Of a stretch of DNA of 64,000 bases, positions 9,648 through 20,870 are shown one piece after another. The position numbers were made by a program, and so were the translations under genes. The stretch is from assembly GCF_914767665.1 (NCBI RefSeq), contig NC_059504.1, positions 14,262,501 to 14,326,500 of the forward strand. Reading direction: 5' to 3'. The notes under the pieces were generated by a model that was given only the letters and a program-made list of their open reading frames with translations, searched no databases and was not told the DNA's origin. The first letter of the stretch is position 1. The number at the start of each line of letters is the position of its first letter. Origin of the DNA: Harmonia axyridis (lineage: Eukaryota; Arthropoda; Insecta; Coleoptera; Coccinellidae).

Positions 9648-10366
9648 CTGAAGAAAAGTTTTTCTGTTACTTGAGTTGGCACTGAATAAAAACAGTTAAA
9701 AAGTTTCAAAAATTAGAGACCGAGGAATGTAGAAATTCGGTTAACTTTTAGTTTGCGGCATTATCAGGCAGCATGTCATGCAGACAAAAAAAAGGAATAT
9801 TTTTTATTCTGATTAATTATCTAATTGATTTTTGATCGAAAATAAATGTAATCAGCTTTTTTCAATGTATACAACTCGAACTTTTTCATAATTCGTAAGC
9901 GTTTTGTCTTAATTATTTTATTGGTTTCTATAAAAAAAACAGTTACAAATTTGTCATGCTGACTCAACAAAAAAAGATTGAAATTGAACTCTCTTTGGAT
10001 GAAAAAATATTCTTTTATTTTCTGTCCAAGTTCAATATAGTGAGTCGATGAAGAAGTAACTTAACTCTACTCATAATACTAAGATCGAAAAAGGAAAAAA
10101 GAGAGATCCTCAACCGTTTTTTCTTGATGTTCCTATTTCATCCATATCTATGTACGTTCGATCACAGATACGAGAGTAATTCATGATTGATTTTGTCGAC
10201 TTTTTCTTAATGAAGCACAGAAAAATATCAACGCATAGAACAAAGGCAATCTAATAGAACATGACAGAATTCAAAACAAATTTGAATTTAGCAAACATTT
10301 CTCGTTTAGCTTATTTCACTATGCAGTAAAAAGCAAGTTTCTGAAATGCAAATCGATCCTGGTTCT

Positions 10367-10527
10367 CTAGAGTTCGTCATGGATTTGACGAGGTGGCAAA
10401 GCGAATTTTCCAGCGAAAAAGACGCTATTAGAACCGTCAACATTTTTCACACAGAGAAGATGTATGAATGGATGATCACACAACATAGATTCTTTATACA
10501 CTGCTCTTCTTTTTCTGAGTACCATGC
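10367..10527 (-). CDS. Serpin alternative C-terminal exon 1: polybasic loop and HDEL end
   Basis: First alternative last exon after the shared exons, 52 residues. The acceptor TTCTTTAG precedes 10527 and GC completes Gly. The loop GMVLRKRRAVYK holds four basic residues. By position P1 is Arg (LRKR), and one residue further gives RKRR, which fits the furin preference R-x-K/R-R. The signature is variant (MLCDHPFIHLL), followed by VFFAGKFALPP. The protein ends QIHDEL, a K/HDEL-type ER-retrieval signal. Drosophila Spn42Da (Spn4) is known to have a furin-inhibiting isoform with an HDEL-type end, so the combination suggests a proprotein-convertase inhibitor acting in the secretory pathway. The function is inferred; the motif is seen. 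Confidence 0.92.
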
Positions 10528-10585
10528 CTAAAGAATTTTTTTTGGTTATTTTTGTTGTTACGAAACGAAGACAAATAATATTCAA

Positions 10586-11390
10586 AAATAAACATTAAGG
10601 TGAATAAAGATTTGGCCAATATTTTGTAAACGCTTTTGCTCGGAATCAACTCATGTACCTCCTAAAAAGGTAGAATTTTTTTTAACTCATAAGTTAGTTT
10701 ATGAAACTGATTTTTGTAACAATTATTTTGGTGTAGTATATTTTACAACATCCTGGTAAGACAGCCCAGAAGGCTGTTCCTATTTCATGTAGAGGTAAAT
10801 ATTTTTTGAATGATTTTGAAGATGCATTCTATCTATAGATTCAATATAATATCAATAGAATATTGAATCAATTTTTTTCTCAATAAAAAGGTCATGAGGG
10901 GTATCAGGTTATCCTTCAAAATATTTGAAACATAATTTTATAACCCTTTGGCAGTAAACAATTTTGATAAGGTGTTTACAATAATGTTATAATAGATTAT
11001 CTCAAAAAGGAGCTTCATTCGGTGCTATTATATCAAATTGATTTAAGAGTTATCGAATTGAAAAAAGAAAAAGTACAGTGAAATAATTATATACTTACTG
11101 TCTGAATATTTATGAAGCTATGTGTTAAAAATCTAGAGCACTAAGGTTACCACAAAAAAAAAATCAGGAATTACAAAAATCAATGATATGATAAACAATT
11201 CCAACTACAAAAAAGAACATGCAAAGCTAAATAAAAGCGAATGTAACAACAAGCAAACAACCCAGTAATTCTCTAACTAGAAAACAACATCAAATCTCTT
11301 TTTTCTAATTGTAAAAATAGATTTTATGATCTTTCTAGAAAGGAAAAAGCTCAATAGAAGAATTTTTTTATAGATGTATAAAAGACTCAC
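10586..11390. other. Intron between shared exon 3 and the first alternative exon
   Basis: The 860-bp intron is strongly AT-rich with long A and T runs. I see no extra last exon. It is a likely place for splice-choice signals, but no specific docking sequence could be matched by eye. Confidence 0.4.
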
Positions 11391-11532
11391 CAGTAGCTGC
11401 AGCTGCTTCAGCACCTTCTTCATTGACTTCAATGAAGGCTTTTTGAATAACTTTGCTTACTGCTAAGGGTTCATTTCCCTCGAGTATTTCACTGAAGTTA
11501 GCTCCATTCGAGAAGATTTCACCAAGTCCAAT
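11391..11532 (-). CDS. Serpin shared exon 3 (hinge region)
   Basis: Last constant exon. The acceptor TCTTACAG precedes 11532 and the donor CTACTG|GTGAGT follows 11391. It encodes 47 residues plus one base, starting IGLGEIFSNGANFSEIL and ending with the hinge EVNEEGAEAAAATG. The hinge (Glu-Glu-Gly at P17-P15, then small residues P14-P8) is the inhibitory serpin pattern that allows loop insertion. The exon ends in phase 1, and every alternative exon supplies two bases that complete Gly (or Ala in four). The variable part of the protein therefore begins at about P7, just where specificity starts. Confidence 0.95.
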
Positions 11533-11692
11533 CTGTAAGACAAATTTATTTATTCAGATATAGTTTTGAACTGTATCAAATAAGAGTGCGAGTTCCCATA
11601 AAATAATATTGGGGATTACTCAGTCTATTTTCAAACCGATAATGCCAAATGAATGAACATTGACAACACAAAAATGATCGAAATGTACTCAC

Positions 11693-12585
11693 CTTGTCGA
11701 GAGCCTCATTCAAATTCACAGTTGTTTCAATCTTGAACTTGGGTAAAGCTACATTAACGTCAGAGGGGTACATATCCTCAGTGATCTTTGTCAAGTCAAC
11801 CTTCTCCAATTTAGCTTCTAAATCTTTAATGCCATCCCTTTCATCGGGCAAAATGATCACCATGCTGAATTCTTGGTTAGAATAAGGCATCTCGAGAACC
11901 TTAGCTTTCAGGTTATCATCATGCTTGAATCTGAAAGACTTTTCAATATGCATCATTTGTACGTCAATTGTATCTTTTTCGTTCAAATAGAAAGGTTCGG
12001 TTCTGGTGTCACTCTTCTGGAATTTCCTGTGCCATGATCCCTTGAAATAGATAGCATTCACTAGTACAAGTCGGGTGAGAGCATCCAAATCATCAGGAGA
12101 AATGAGATTTTTTATTTTGTTCACAGTTTTTTGTTCAACCCAGCTGTTTATAGTTTTGGCTGCTTCTACATTGGCACCAAAATTAACAGTTTGCACTTCG
12201 GAGTTGAATTTTTCGACAACAGCTTTAGAGAAACTTTCCTTTAGTTTTGCAACATTGGCAACGTAAACTTTGTTGGCCATGTAGAGGGTTATATTGGGTG
12301 CGTTGTTCAATTTACTTGAGATTTGCTGGTAACCGTTGGCTGTGGATTCTTTGTCCGGTAATGCTAGACTTTTTACATAAGCTTCTTTTGTGGTACCTTC
12401 TGCACCAAGGTATGACATAGATAATACAGTATGTGCACTTATTGGCGAAAAGAACACATTTCCTTCCTTTTCTGATAATATCTTATAGAGTTTGTTTGTG
12501 AATTGCCCATTGGACTGAAGGACTTGAAGTTCTGAATTATCCCCCATCGTGATAGCTACTAAGGCTGAGAGAAGTGTGAACACTA
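11693..12585 (-). CDS. Serpin shared exon 2 (serpin core)
   Basis: Main constant exon, about 297 codons. The acceptor GTTTTTGCAG precedes 12585 and the donor GACAAG|GTGAGT follows 11693 in phase 0. It opens with the rest of the signal peptide (VFTLLSALVAITMG), so the serpin is secreted. It continues through NVFFSPISAHTVLSMSYLGA (helix B), LVLVNAIYFKGSW (the conserved shutter/strand 3A signature), FYLNEKDTIDVQMMH, and MPYSNQEFSMVIILP. With exons 1 and 3 and a last exon the protein is about 395-416 residues, normal for insect serpins. An open frame continues on both sides but reads into introns. The layout resembles Manduca serpin-1 and Drosophila Spn42Da, so this is probably their counterpart. 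I give no symbol. Confidence 0.95.
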
Positions 12586-13469
12586 CTGCAAAAACAATAT
12601 CAGAATATAGTATACTCAAAATCTGATAAGTTGTTTCATTCAATTTCAAACAATTAAAATTTCTTTTGAAATTACTAACATAAGTATCTAAGTCGTGATT
12701 TATCTTTAGAAAAGTATTAATGATGAGATTGAGCTGGTATGAACCTTTAACCTTGAATTTTATTTGCTGCCTGCGTTGCGAATCTATAGGCACTCCTTAT
12801 TCCTACTCCCAAAAAAAACAATCAAGAATCCGCCCACATATTTGAATTCCTATTTTATTGCTCCAAAAATAAACGTCAGAATTAAATTTTTTTTTACCAA
12901 GCTTATACATGCATGAATACCTCTTGGTGAATAAATAAAAGATTCTGAAAACTTTGTATTTTCAAACATATATATTTGTCTTATTCATATCTTCATGATA
13001 GGATCCTGAGGAATATAAAAAATATTTGATTGATTTACTAATATTGTCTTTGTGCTCTTCGTTTGACAGATTCGAGGTTAACCAGTTTACTCTCGAACTA
13101 AAAGACAAAGAACCTACTTGGTGCAACGAACTACACATACAAGAAATCAGGTTTTATCAATGTCAGAACAAAATGAAGACTTGAATCAACAGCTGTGAAT
13201 ATTTCTGAAGAAAATTACTTGGACTAAGAAATTTACATCTTTATTTTATAATACTTAATTTTTTTTTCTTAATTCAAAACTTTCAAATCGCAACTGATTT
13301 AATAGTATCGCCACGATAAATTTAACGAACGCAAAAAAAAAATAAATATAAACCCTGACATTTCTTTATTTTTCTAATTTTTGTCTGCTTCTCTGTACAC
13401 TAAAGAATAAACCCCAGAATTTGTTCACTTCACAATTTGAGATTTCTATATAATAATAATAGTTTATTC

Positions 13470-13535
13470 TCAAAAACACATCAAATATGTATAGAGAACA
13501 GGTCAAAAACACATCAAATATGTATAGAGAACAGG
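13470..13535 (+). repeat. 33-bp tandem repeat, two copies
   Basis: The 33-base unit beginning TCAAAAACACATCAAATATG is present twice in a row with no mismatch that I see, and a third partial copy starts ACAAAAAC. Confidence 0.85.
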
Positions 13536-13599
13536 ACAAAAACAAAAGAAAATTCTATTTCACTAGAATATTACAACATTAACAAAAGAATCAATGAAC

Positions 13600-13825
13600 G
13601 TTTAGATCTCATGTTGAAGGAATTCTTGAACAGTATAGGGTTCCATATCTATAAGCAACCTATTCAATTTGGATTTAAAAATGTGAAATCTATCAATAGC
13701 TTGTAGTTCTTTAGGTATTTTATTAAAAAATGTATTCGACATGTATTCGACATTCCTTTCGGTGAGTGTAAGATATATGTCGATACCAATCTTAAGCTTT
13801 TCAATAATCCTTTTTTTTTTCAATG
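13600..13825 (-). mobile_element. Non-LTR retrotransposon ORF2 C-terminal scrap
   Basis: The minus frame contains NVEYMSNTFFNKIPKEL, then FHIFKSKLNRLL and YTVQEFL. This is the usual ending of jockey/CR1-type ORF2 proteins (x-FFNxLPxxL, F-K-x-x-LK-x-L). Only the tail remains and no catalytic motif is present. It resembles the tail at 33753-34368. Confidence 0.55.
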
Positions 13826-13869
13826 GAAAAATTTTTGGTTTTTATGATTGGCTAAAAAAACAAGGGAAA

Positions 13870-14100
13870 TATTGACATGAAGTCAGGAGATTTTGAGAGC
13901 TCGTTCATTCAATGACCAATTGTGCCATTGAAGACCACATTCAAACCGATACACAGTTATGCGGTCTCCCAGGGTGAAATTAGCGTTAATTTATTCGTCA
14001 AAAAAAAACACATGACTGTATAGGTATAGGTATATGTCTACAGCGGCGCAATTGGTGATTGAATGAACAATGCTCGAAAGCTCCTGGCTTAACATCAGTG
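13870..14100. mobile_element. Inverted-repeat MITE, copy in serpin intron 1
   Basis: The ends are inverted: AGGAGATTTTGAGAGCTCG on the left and CGAAAGCTCCTGGCTTAAC on the right, enclosing GTTCATTCAATGACCAATTG and its inverse ATTGGTGATTGAATGAAC. Related termini (GAGCTC or GCTC next to a CAATTG or GCGCCA block) occur at 16920-17080, 22975-23100 and 42140-42240. No coding capacity. Confidence 0.6.
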
Positions 14101-14629
14101 TTTTTCCATTATTTTTAGAGCAAAGACCTATCATTGATCGTTGCGAGGTTATCAATCTTAAAAAATTCTATTCGGATTTCAAAAATAATTATCCTGGGTT
14201 CGAATCCCACAGCATGATATTCACTATATACTGGTTCTTGAAAAACAAAGTTTCAATACTTTTGGAGCTACTTCTGAACCTCCAAATAATTAAAAAGTTT
14301 CATAAAAGCAGATGAGCAGTTGGGATATCTAGCGGGCTATGGCACTGGGCCTTCTCGTCCTATCCATATTCAGAAATAATAACTTTTTCTTAACAACAAA
14401 TTGAAAGAAAGTATACAACTTCAATCGGATGCAAAATACTCAATAAAAGTACGTTAATGACATATAAAAACCAAATATTTGAAATTCGTGATTTTTTTTT
14501 AATGAACAGACTGAAAAACATTTTAATTGTAATGTCAGTGCACAAGATATTTGAAAGATTAAAATAAATCGAATATCGTATTCGGTTGTGCTTGTTATTA
14601 GTTAATTTGAAAATCGTTTATTGTAACGT

Positions 14630-14985
14630 GCGTTCATTTAATTTCGTTGTCAAGAGTGCTGTGGAGCAATTAGAGTAGATTTTCTGTGATAACAAGTGAC
14701 GCTTAGCTTGTACCATATAGTTCCCAGATTCGAAGTAAGATTCGATCTTGAATGCCTTTTGCACGTTGGAGAAAACCATTTTTTATTATTTATTATTTAA
14801 TACTTCTTTCACAGATTCGAAAATCTGAGTTCTAAATATGACAGTTTCAAGTGGAATAGAAAAATTACCAGATAATGATATGGTGCAAGCTAAGCGCTAC
14901 TTGTAACCACAGAAAATCCATTCTAATTTTTCCATAGCACTCTTGACCACGAATTCAAATGAACGCTCGTTATATCCAAAATGGC
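14630..14985. mobile_element. Inverted-repeat MITE in serpin intron 1
   Basis: Long imperfect arms. GTGCGTTCATTTAATTTCGT and AGAGTGCTGTGGAGCAATTA on the left are mirrored by CATAGCACTCTTGACCACGA and AAATGAACGCTCGTTAT on the right. The TGTGATAACAAGTGACGCTT block is mirrored by AAGCGCTACTTGTAACCACA. No open frame of note. Confidence 0.6.
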
Positions 14986-15270
14986 TCGTTTGCGGACCCA
15001 TGAATAATATATGAAATTTTGAGGTCTATAATCAGTTCCCAAAATATTGAAACCTTTGCGTAGTTGAACCGATAATATGACAAAGTTCGAAAAATATCAA
15101 TTCTAACGATATTCTAAAAGAAAATGAACAACCGGTTTTTCAAATCCGGGAATACCCGAATGCAGAATGTACGGGAAAACCACATTATCAGTATAAAGAA
15201 ACCGACCAATCACGACAAGGTCGTGGATTCGAACAATATGTGACAAAAACAATTCCAAAAATCGACTTAC

Positions 15271-15322
15271 TTTTCGTGCCCATTTTGCTCGATGTTCTTA
15301 GCCACAGACCAAAACACCAACT
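15271..15322 (-). CDS. Serpin exon 1 (start codon and 5' UTR)
   Basis: Too short for a gene finder but well supported. The ATG at 15283 gives MGTK, then one base before the donor (ACGAAAA|GTAAGT). Joined to exon 2 it reads MGTKIVFTLLSALVAITMG, a textbook 19-residue signal peptide in frame with the core. The 5' UTR would be about 39 nt if transcription starts at 15322. Intron 1 is then 12586-15270 (2.7 kb). Confidence 0.82.
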
Positions 15323-15354
15323 GAGTGTTTGATCTGAAAAACTGAGACTTTTAT
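15318..15354 (-). promoter_or_regulatory. Serpin core promoter: TATA box and Inr
   Basis: On the minus strand ATAAAAG (15348-15354) lies 32 bases before the A of ACTCAGTTGG (A at 15322), an arthropod initiator (TCAGTT). TATA at -32 with TCAGT at +1 is the standard insect arrangement, and the start codon follows 39 nt later. Confidence 0.7.
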
Positions 15355-15399
15355 GCAATGATCGTTCATTCTTTTGCCACTAATTACACGAACACACTG

Positions 15400-18300
15400 G
15401 CGCGACTCGAAAAGATCAGTTGTCATAAAACAAAAGCTAGCATCAATTTAGCGGTTTTGGTTGGAAAATGTTCTCAGAATTTCATTGAACTATTAATTTT
15501 TATGAGATAGATATTGTTAAAATGTAGCCTAGATCGTGGAAATTGGGATTGGGGAATTGTAGTTTTTCTGCGAATGGTACGCCACTGTTTGTATGAAGAG
15601 TAGTTGGAAATTATTGTTATTCATGATAAATATATAATGATGTTATTTTGATTTATCTTTAATTCGATGATAAGCTGTCTGGAAATATGGAAAATCGTTT
15701 TCTATGAAGAACTCCAAGATTGACGTCTTTTGATAATTTCGACATAGAACTTGGAAACTTCAACAAAAAATTATTTCTTCAGTCGTAAATACTTATATCT
15801 ATTTTGCGTTTTGGAAGGAATAGGATGAAGTTCTGATTTTGGATGAAAAAAGAACTCAATATTTCACGTTATGTTTTCTTATTTTTTCGTATAACTCAAC
15901 AGTATGAAAAAAACTTCTTTGCTTTATTATTTCTTCTTTTTGAGCGCTCGTTCACAGAACATATCGTCGCAATATTTGTAATTTTCGAATTTTGAGACGG
16001 AAATAGTCTCAAACGCTAAGGTTTGCCTCAGTGATAACGAATCTGTGCAACGGAATGACCTGGAAACTCGAAAAATTTTTGAGGTAGGTTCTGGTTTCGA
16101 ATGCCGCGATTGAGTTCGTTAATGAGCAAATACCGACCAGGGGTTCTGTAAATATTGTCGTTCGAAATTTTGTTTTCCTGATAATTGCAAAAATGCATAT
16201 TCGATTGAGATGAAAATATGCATTTGGATGTAGAATATCAATTTCTCTAATTCTGTGGCAAATCCGCAAGTACTTATATAATAAAAATAATGTTGATAAA
16301 TAAATCAAAACTATATACATATAAAAATTCATCAAAACTATAGCAATTTAAAGAAGATTATTGGACAAAAAACAATATTTCTGTGACGATGGATTCGTTT
16401 GTGTTGAGATTTTGCTTGCATATACACCCTGTATATATTCGTAATATTTTTCTTTATCACCCCATGAGGAGAAAAAAAAATACTATCGCGTCTCTGATAC
16501 AATGGAAAACAGACAAAATCTGAAGATACCATTAGATTCTCTATATTGGATAATGAATACAAACCGAATTTCGTGAAGTTATTTCCAAAAACGAATGAGT
16601 TATACAAAAAAAATGAAAATCTCGATTTTGAGTTTTTTCGAGATATCTCGGGAACCATTGGAGATATTTTGGATCTGATTACACCAACACACTCATCCCT
16701 AAATAACGCAACTTTTTTTTGTAATTTAAGCCACCCAGTATTTCTAACCGTTTTCGATATCCCTGTAGTCAGTAGTGTCCCTCGAAACAGTTCTAACCCT
16801 GTTCATTAGAATAAGAATGTGATTATATTGTTACATATTGCAATAATTCCAAGCTTCGTGCAAAATTTCGTGTTGATATTTTTCATAGAAAATTCAAGCA
16901 GAAAATCGAAAAAAATGTGGACAGCATTGAGGTGAAGTTAGGTTTTTTTGAGCCCTCGATCATATATTCGCTGCCTTTGGAAACCAGATATATGAATATA
17001 TTTCTGGATCCTCCAAAGGCGTAATTGGCTTATAAAATGAACGCTCAAAAGCTCCTGACTTCACGTCAGTTCTTTCCTTATTTTAAAAAAATGATTTATG
17101 ATTTCATTCGATTGCTTCGGGCTATATTCATTAGTTAATGAACAATACAATTATTCTTAAAAGCTTCAAAAGATGTTTTCTCTTCAGTAGTTGATTGATA
17201 ATGTTTGGTACCTATTCTTAATGTAGACATGGAGTTGGCCTTGTAAATATTCAAATTGATTTACGTAATATTGATTGAATATACATAACAGTGTTTTTTA
17301 TGAATGTTTAAATACATCTTACTATGTCAACAAATAAAGGGAATATTTTGGAGTGTGAGATTTTATGTACCTATATCCTATATGTTTTTCAAATTATTGG
17401 AATTGGATGTATTTCTCTTGATATTACATGTTATATTATTTTAAGTTTCAGTCTTGATTTCGTTCAATATTTCATTCAATCAAACATTGTCTAATCGATT
17501 TCAACAATAAACTATTCCTTGAAAATCGAAATATTCCAAATTAATTGCCTTGAAATTAACTATTTGTGTTTTCTCGATAATTTCAAGTTACTGATTTTAT
17601 TTGTTGATCGAGGTGTCGATTCGATAAATAGTTTGTTCCATTATCAAAGTAGTTTTCAAGAAATAAGCGGAAGTTTAATGAAAAGATGTTCATAATGAAA
17701 TATAGCGAGTTCAAGGATGTGTCGATTTTAGGACAGAAATGTTCTATAGAGGAATTCAATTGTTGATTCAATTTTCAATCAATTATTTACTCGATAGAAA
17801 TGACATTCCATGAATTATTTTAAAATTCCTGTTTTGTTTGATACAAGTAGATATATAATGCAATCATATTCCGGATTTTACAACTCCAAGTTCAAACGAT
17901 AAAGAATGTTTTGGAAAATCTTTCTACGCAAAAATTGCATATACATAGGTATTTATATTCTGAAAATAGCATGATATCACCGAGTAATAATCAGAATCAG
18001 AATACTTTCTTACCAATAAATATGTACCTCCAAAAGTCCAACAATTTCGACTATACCTACACAGCTTAATATATTGCATGGAACTAAAATGATCGATAAC
18101 TGATGAACCTGATAACTAAAACACTACGATTAGATATTCATTATTGGAAAAATGTAGGTACACAGGATAAAACCGTTTTATCTCCACCCTTTATCGGAGA
18201 AAAATTAATATAAGTGTAATGCTAATAATGCTATTAATAAGTGCAATGATATTAATTTCTATATGCGATTATGTTGACTTGATTTGGATCATCGTACTGA

Positions 18301-18500
18301 GAGTATCTAACTGGCAGCTGAAAATTAATATTCAAAATTTGTCAATTTGGATGAGCTTAATATATGAGTTTTCCAAGTTATTGAGTTGATGATATAGGTA
18401 CATTCGAAATAAAATAATTGAGAACATAAAACAGTATATGTCTACAAAGTAATAAAGAGTGAATTGTAGTTGTTGTTTGTTATTTAAATTGAATAAATTG
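15400..18500. other. Upstream flank of the serpin, no gene seen
   Basis: AT-rich with no recognisable gene. A TATACACCCTGTATATA motif sits at 16421-16435, and a related MITE-like inverted pair at 16920-17080 (TGAGCCCTCG and CGCTCAAAAGCTCCTGACTT). Open frames of 60-110 residues here have no family features. Confidence 0.4.
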
Positions 18501-18559
18501 ATTCATTGAGGAAGCAATTACAATTATTATATTATAATTTTTCAAATTCCGTTTGTTAT

Positions 18560-19830
18560 GTCGATGCTTCCATCTAGGTTTCAAGTTTTCGTTTACTTGT
18601 CCTCTGCGAAGAAAACTCATCCGAACGCTCCATTGATCACATTGTTAACGCATAGATGGTGCTAGTAAAACATATAAATTTCGAACAATGCGCACAACAC
18701 TGAGAATAATCGTGTTCACGAAATCAAAATTATGATGATTTGAAATAAGAATTAAATAGACCAAGAAACAGTTGTTTGAAAGTTCCTACCTTCTAATGTT
18801 TTCTGTTGTGCTCTTCGATGTTGAAGATGATGCTTCAGAAATAATACCTTACAGGGATGAAGGGTTGAAAGGATATTAAGAATATTACTTCTGATCCAAT
18901 TCAGAAGATACTGAAATATTTCGAACAAGAATTTCTTCACAATGTCTTTATTCTTGTTCTGTTTTAGATGATGATATAAAACTCTAATGGTTGTTGTTGA
19001 TGGAGCAGAGTCTGAAGAAAGCAAAGCTATTGCTGTGCATGCACAATATTTTTCCCATAAAAAAACAGTGTTTCATCAATACACGAAACTCGCTTTTATC
19101 CATTTTTCAAACATCAATAAATGTAGGGTCACTCCACCTAGAATATCTTGTTATAGATTTAACTTAATGAACCAACATTGGAAAGCATCAATTGAAGCTT
19201 GGACTTAACTATACAGTAATAATCATAGATAGAGGAAATATACGCAATTTTTATATGTCTCCAACGTGGTTAGATTATGTTGTCGGATTGTGATATATTT
19301 TAAAATCCACAATTTTACTATATCATTATGAATGTATATTATATTGAATGAAATGTATGTATTTATTTGAGTGATTTCCGATTGAATATGCAAATTTGAA
19401 TATCTGGAATCCGATATCTTTCCTAATTGTAGAATTTATAATAAGCAGAATATTTATTATTTTCTGTATCTTCCTGCTGAAATCCAAAGTTTGGCAACTT
19501 TTGCTCTCTTAATGTCATCGGTTGTTTCATGTCATTTGGCGCGCTTGAAGTTTGTTTTATGAATTTCTGATATATTGATATAAACATAAGAAGTGCGTTC
19601 TTTGTGCAGAAACTCACGAATTGAGTGAAAAATCGTATCACTGATATGTTTTCATTTCCGTGCGCTCCATGTCAAATTTGATAGGTCATGTTGGGGACAA
19701 AATTTGCTTAACAAAAATAACATATGCTCCCTCTTCCTCTATGTGTATTACTCTGAGGTCTTAATGAGAACAGAAGTTGTACTGGCATTGCTATCTGTGC
19801 GCCAGGCCCAAAACTTATTGAGTGACGTAT
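18560..19830. repeat. Decayed mariner/MITE debris
   Basis: CCATTTTTCAAACA near 19100 also occurs near 48465, and TGTGCGCCAGGC near 19798 matches the piece at 48599. These shared scraps suggest two copies of one decayed element. No transposase frame survives. Confidence 0.35.
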
Positions 19831-20639
19831 TACGATGAAAACCATCACATTCAAAAACTATATTGGCATGAAGAATAATAATTGCTTAAAAGTAACAGGT
19901 ACCTACTAGCCGCCAGCTGGTTTAGTATAGTCGTTTCACAAAGGTCTTTGAAATTTGATTAGGATCTAAATATTCTGAATGAAACCAGAGATCTGGAGAT
20001 GCTGGATATTCATGAAGAGATTGCTGAAGGGTTATCTTGGCTGTAATTGGAACATTTCAGGTTTTTCAGCCGTAGTCTTGTCGGTTCTTCACTTCTTCAC
20101 TTGACGATTGGCTTACTACAGCCTTCAGAGCTGTCTTCAGAGGTTTCTACGTCGTAGTCTGAAAATCAATGTTGAATGTCATAAAAAGATAATTGATTTT
20201 TTGAGTTTAGGTATTGCATAAGATTATCAAACGTTGCGTTGAATTTCTGCACGCTGCTAGATATATGGGTTTGAAATGAAGACTCATTCCTCTGAAATCT
20301 CGATCCATTTTCTCCTTTTCATCTATCTTCCCCATTCCATCTGATCTATAAACTTCGAGAGCCATAAATTTTTTCCATTTCATCAGAAACGCAATCCGAC
20401 TAAACAACAATAGTTTGCAAGTCATGCGATAAGATGGGAAAAACCCGAAAACCAATTTTCTGCAGCCTAAAATTTATGTTAACGACTTGTCTCGAATACG
20501 TTCTCAATTTTTCCGTTTCTGTTTTCGCAAGAATTAATTGTCGGCAGACGGGGAGAGAGAGCCGATCTTTTCATCATACGTCTAGAAATATATAGACGAT
20601 GCAAAATTGAAATAAATATCATTTTATTTGCTCTAAAAT

Positions 20640-20870
20640 GGGGCAATATTACCATTTACTTGGTAGACAACAGACGGCTAGGCGGAACGCAGTCCGCACT
20701 GGAAGGGCGCAGAGGAGCAAGGATGGCAGGACCGTACACCATGAGCTTCCAGGCATATTCCGGAAAATTCCATATTCGATAAAAATTGAAAAAACTTTTT
20801 TTCAGTAGATCCGAGTATTTTTTTTTGGTTTGACAACACTGTAAATTCTTACTAAAGACCACGAAGAAAC
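20640..20870. other. GC-richer island, possible exon remnant
   Basis: About 110 bp (20660-20765) are clearly GC-richer than the surroundings. The minus frame gives KLMVYGPAILAPLRPS and the plus frame gives MAGPYTMSFQAYSGKF. Neither matches a family I know. It could be a conserved non-coding element, an exon or a transposon piece. Confidence 0.3.

Larger units (their letters stand above)
12586..15270 (-). other. Serpin intron 1, filled with repeats
   Basis: No conserved coding sequence of the serpin lies here. The intron holds a 33-bp direct repeat (13470-13535), a non-LTR reverse transcriptase tail (13600-13825), two inverted-repeat elements (13870-14100, 14630-14985) and a tRNA B-box-like sequence (GGGTTCGAATCCCA near 14197). 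The rest is AT-rich and featureless to me. Confidence 0.6.

Noticed and set aside
11576..11692. Continuation of the serpin core frame past LNEALDK
   Set aside because: A consensus donor (AAG|GTGAGT) ends the exon at 11693, and the exon at 11391-11532 continues the serpin fold in phase. The extra residues (STFRSFLCCQ) are intron.
11694..12266. Plus-strand open frames antisense to the serpin core
   Set aside because: Shadows of the well-supported minus-strand coding sequence.
12586..12793. N-terminal extension of the serpin core frame beginning at 12793
   Set aside because: It lies before the acceptor at 12585 and has no signal peptide. Exon 1 at 15271-15322 gives a proper one.
14160..14240. 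tRNA gene at the B-box-like GGGTTCGAATCCCA
   Set aside because: No A box or cloverleaf could be built upstream. Probably a SINE scrap.
16009..16809. Open frames of 87-108 codons upstream of the serpin
   Set aside because: No family features, AT-driven composition and overlapping both strands. Treated as chance.
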